From contig NZ_BAFS01000160.1 of assembly GCF_000308415.1 (NCBI RefSeq), positions 1 through 58,161 on the forward strand: a stretch of DNA of 58,161 bases, read 5' to 3'. The notes under the pieces are model-generated. The model searched no databases. It was not told where the DNA came from and saw only the letters and a program-made list of their open reading frames with translations. The position numbers and the translations under genes were made by a program. Numbering within the stretch: position 1 is the first letter of the stretch; every line of letters begins with the position of its first letter. Shown here piece after piece: positions 56,553 through 58,161 of the stretch. The stretch is from Nocardia asiatica NBRC 100129 (GTDB lineage Bacteria; Actinomycetota; Actinomycetes; Mycobacteriales; Mycobacteriaceae).

Positions 56553-57023
56553 GTGACCGATCCCCATTGGCTCGATGACGTCGAGATGCGCGCCTGGTTG
56601 GGTTTCGTGCGCACCCGCGACCTCATCGCCGCGGCGGTCGGGCGGGATTCCACCAGGGAGTCCAACCTCACCTACGTCGAATACTCGGTGCTGGCCTACC
56701 TGGCCGAAGCGCCCGACCACCGGCTCACCTTCGCCGACCTCGCGGCCAAGCTGGAGTGGTCGCAGAGCAGGCTCTCCCACCAGATCACCCGGATGGAGAA
56801 GCGGGAACTGGTCGTACGCGAGCCGATCCCCGACGACGCCCGCCGCACCGCCGCCAAGCTCACCCCGCGCGGCGCCGACGTGCTGACCGACGCCGCGCCC
56901 GCGCACGTGCAGAGCGTGCGCAGGCACATGATCGACCTCCTCGATCGTCAACAGCTGGCGGCTTTGGCCGACATCTACGACACTCTGCTCGCGCATCACC
57001 GGCGCGCGGCGGCCGAGAGCTGA
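56553..57023 (+). CDS. MarR-family transcriptional regulator
   Basis: A 156-residue winged-helix regulator. The N-terminal dimer helix (DDVEMRAWLGFVRTRDLIAAAV) precedes the HTH-wing: LTYVEYSVLAYLAEAPDHRLTFADLAAKLEWSQSRLSHQITRMEKRELVVREPIPDDARRTAAKLTPRG, with the wing D-x-R-R. GTG 56553 has TTGGAGCG upstream; the open frame to 56397 is not protein-like. It is divergent from fumarase and convergent with mftD (5 bp gap). It may regulate either neighbour. Confidence 0.85.
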   Translation: MTDPHWLDDVEMRAWLGFVRTRDLIAAAVGRDSTRESNLTYVEYSVLAYLAEAPDHRLTFADLAAKLEWSQSRLSHQITRMEKRELVVREPIPDDARRTAAKLTPRGADVLTDAAPAHVQSVRRHMIDLLDRQQLAALADIYDTLLAHHRRAAAES

Positions 57024-57027
57024 CCGC

Positions 57028-58161
57028 TCAGGCGGGTGTGGCCGCGTGAGCGGCGGGGGCACTCGGCGCACCGGCCGCTTCGGGCACCCCGAGCGCTCGC
57101 TCGAATCCGGCGGGCACCACCACGTCCGAGCGGTCCAGGTCGGTGACGCGCGTCTTGCGCAGACCCAGCAGCGCCGAATCGATGCCGCCGCGCAGGATGT
57201 CCAGCACGTTCTCCACACCGGCCTGGCCGTTCGCGGCCAGCCCCCACAGGTAGGCGCGCCCGATCAGCACCGCCCGCGCGCCCAGCGCCACGGCCTTCAC
57301 CACGTCGCTGCCCCGCCGGATACCGCCGTCGAGCAGCACCTCGACCTGCGCGCCCACCGCGTCCGCCAGCACCGGCAGCGCCCGGATCGCGGCCGGGGTG
57401 CCGTCCAGGTTGTTGCCGCCGTGGTTGGACACCGAGATCGCCGCCACGCCGGCGTCCACCGCCCGCAGCGCGTCGTCGACCCGCATGACACCCTTGAGCA
57501 GCACCGGCCCGTCCCACTGCGCGCAGATCCACCGCACGTCGGACCAATCCGGCGCGGGCGTGCCCATCCATTCGCCGTAAGCGCCGAAGAAGCCCGGGGC
57601 CGCGGCCCCACCGATCGCCATGTTCGGCGCGGTCAGATCCGGAATGCTGCCCGACCTGGCATAGGTCGCCAGCCAGCGCGGACGCGCCAAGGTCTGCGGC
57701 GCGAACTTCAGCATCGTGCGCAGATCGAGTTTCTCCGGAATGACCGGGCTGCCCCAGTCCCGCCCGTGCGAGAACGACCAGTCGAGCGTCAGGATCAACC
57801 CCACCGCTCCCGCCTCTTTCGCGCGCTGCATCCGCTGCAGGATCTCGTCCTTGCCGCCGCACCAGTACAACTGGAAGAACGTCGCCGGATTGGCCGCGAT
57901 CACCTCTTCGATCGGCTTGCTGGCGAACGAGCTCAGGCCCATCGCGATGCCGCGCGCGGCGGCCGCCCTGGCGACGGCGACCTCACCGTCGGGATGCACC
58001 GCCTGCACACCGGTGGGCGAGATCAGCACCGGCATCGAAAGCTGCTGTCCCAGTACGGTCGTCGACTGGTCGCGCTCGCCGATCGGGCCCGCCACGTGCG
58101 GCGCGAAACCGAGTTCGGTGAACGCCTTCTGGTTGTCCTCGATGGTCTGCCCACGCTCGGA
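57028..58161 (-). CDS. mftD: Pre-mycofactocin synthase MftD, C-terminal part
   Basis: An FMN-dependent alpha-hydroxy-acid-oxidase-type enzyme whose frame is open to the right edge, so the N-terminus lies outside the window. Sequence matching MftD includes MPVLISPTGVQAVHPDGEVAVARAAAARG, FQLYWCGGKDE, TLDWSFSHGRDWGSP, SVSNHGGNNLDGTPA (catalytic His) and GLAANGQAGVENVLDILRGG. MftD oxidatively deaminates AHDP to pre-mycofactocin, forming the redox-active alpha-keto amide. An Ala/Pro-rich tail ends the protein. The mftA-C and mftE-F genes are expected just beyond the edge. Confidence 0.9.
   Translation of the reverse strand, partial: SERGQTIEDNQKAFTELGFAPHVAGPIGERDQSTTVLGQQLSMPVLISPTGVQAVHPDGEVAVARAAAARGIAMGLSSFASKPIEEVIAANPATFFQLYWCGGKDEILQRMQRAKEAGAVGLILTLDWSFSHGRDWGSPVIPEKLDLRTMLKFAPQTLARPRWLATYARSGSIPDLTAPNMAIGGAAAPGFFGAYGEWMGTPAPDWSDVRWICAQWDGPVLLKGVMRVDDALRAVDAGVAAISVSNHGGNNLDGTPAAIRALPVLADAVGAQVEVLLDGGIRRGSDVVKAVALGARAVLIGRAYLWGLAANGQAGVENVLDILRGGIDSALLGLRKTRVTDLDRSDVVVPAGFERALGVPEAAGAPSAPAAHAATPA

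Overview
This is a high-GC actinobacterial chromosome segment, most likely from Nocardia or a close relative. The indicators are: the mycobacterial-type block mpa/arc, lppK, trmI, recB-like gene, hisG, hisE, metH and PAC2; a mycofactocin gene (mftD); F420-type enzymes; DUF3558 and WXG100/EspC-like type VII secretion proteins; and many GTG starts and leaderless-looking promoters. No rRNA, tRNA, CRISPR array, transposase or prophage was seen.

Layout. 1-7.3 kb is accessory: the end of an AraC regulator, a decayed UvrD-type helicase remnant, an RDD membrane protein, a three-gene type VII-secretion-like operon, and a large SF1 helicase fused to a PD-(D/E)XK-like nuclease. 7.7-10.5 kb holds small enzymes (two deazaflavin-dependent reductases, a Nudix hydrolase, an AIM24 protein, an ArsC-like protein). 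10.5-15.2 kb is a four-gene pyrimidine/hydantoin catabolic operon on the minus strand (amidohydrolase, dihydropyrimidinase, LLM flavin/F420 oxidoreductase, class III aminotransferase). 15.4-22.3 kb carries a secreted cyclophilin, a K+/H+ antiporter pair, an OatA-like acyltransferase, a GT39 glycosyltransferase and a TetR regulator. 22.4-28.5 kb is conserved core: proteasome ATPase, LppK, TrmI, RecB-like nuclease, a small membrane protein interrupted by an amber codon, HisG and HisE. 28.6-32.2 kb is an inserted three-gene cluster (2OG oxygenase-like, methyltransferase, carnitine acyltransferase-like). A HAD hydrolase, a receptor Ser/Thr kinase, metH and PAC2 follow.

40.1-51.6 kb is the most unusual part. 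It has an adenylation-carrier-acyltransferase fusion in one chain, a divergent pair of small regulatory genes around a long perfect inverted repeat, and a JetA-JetB-JetC (Wadjet, SMC-like anti-plasmid) operon. The expected nuclease subunit JetD is absent: the operon is followed directly by an ArsR/SDR pair.

52-58 kb carries an M15 peptidase, a ~640 bp gene-poor stretch rich in DnaA-box-like sequences, a frameshifted antitoxin-like gene, class I fumarase, a MarR regulator and the C-terminal part of mftD at the edge. At least three genes are broken by one-base changes (two G-run slips, one amber codon). These are either true pseudogenes or assembly errors.
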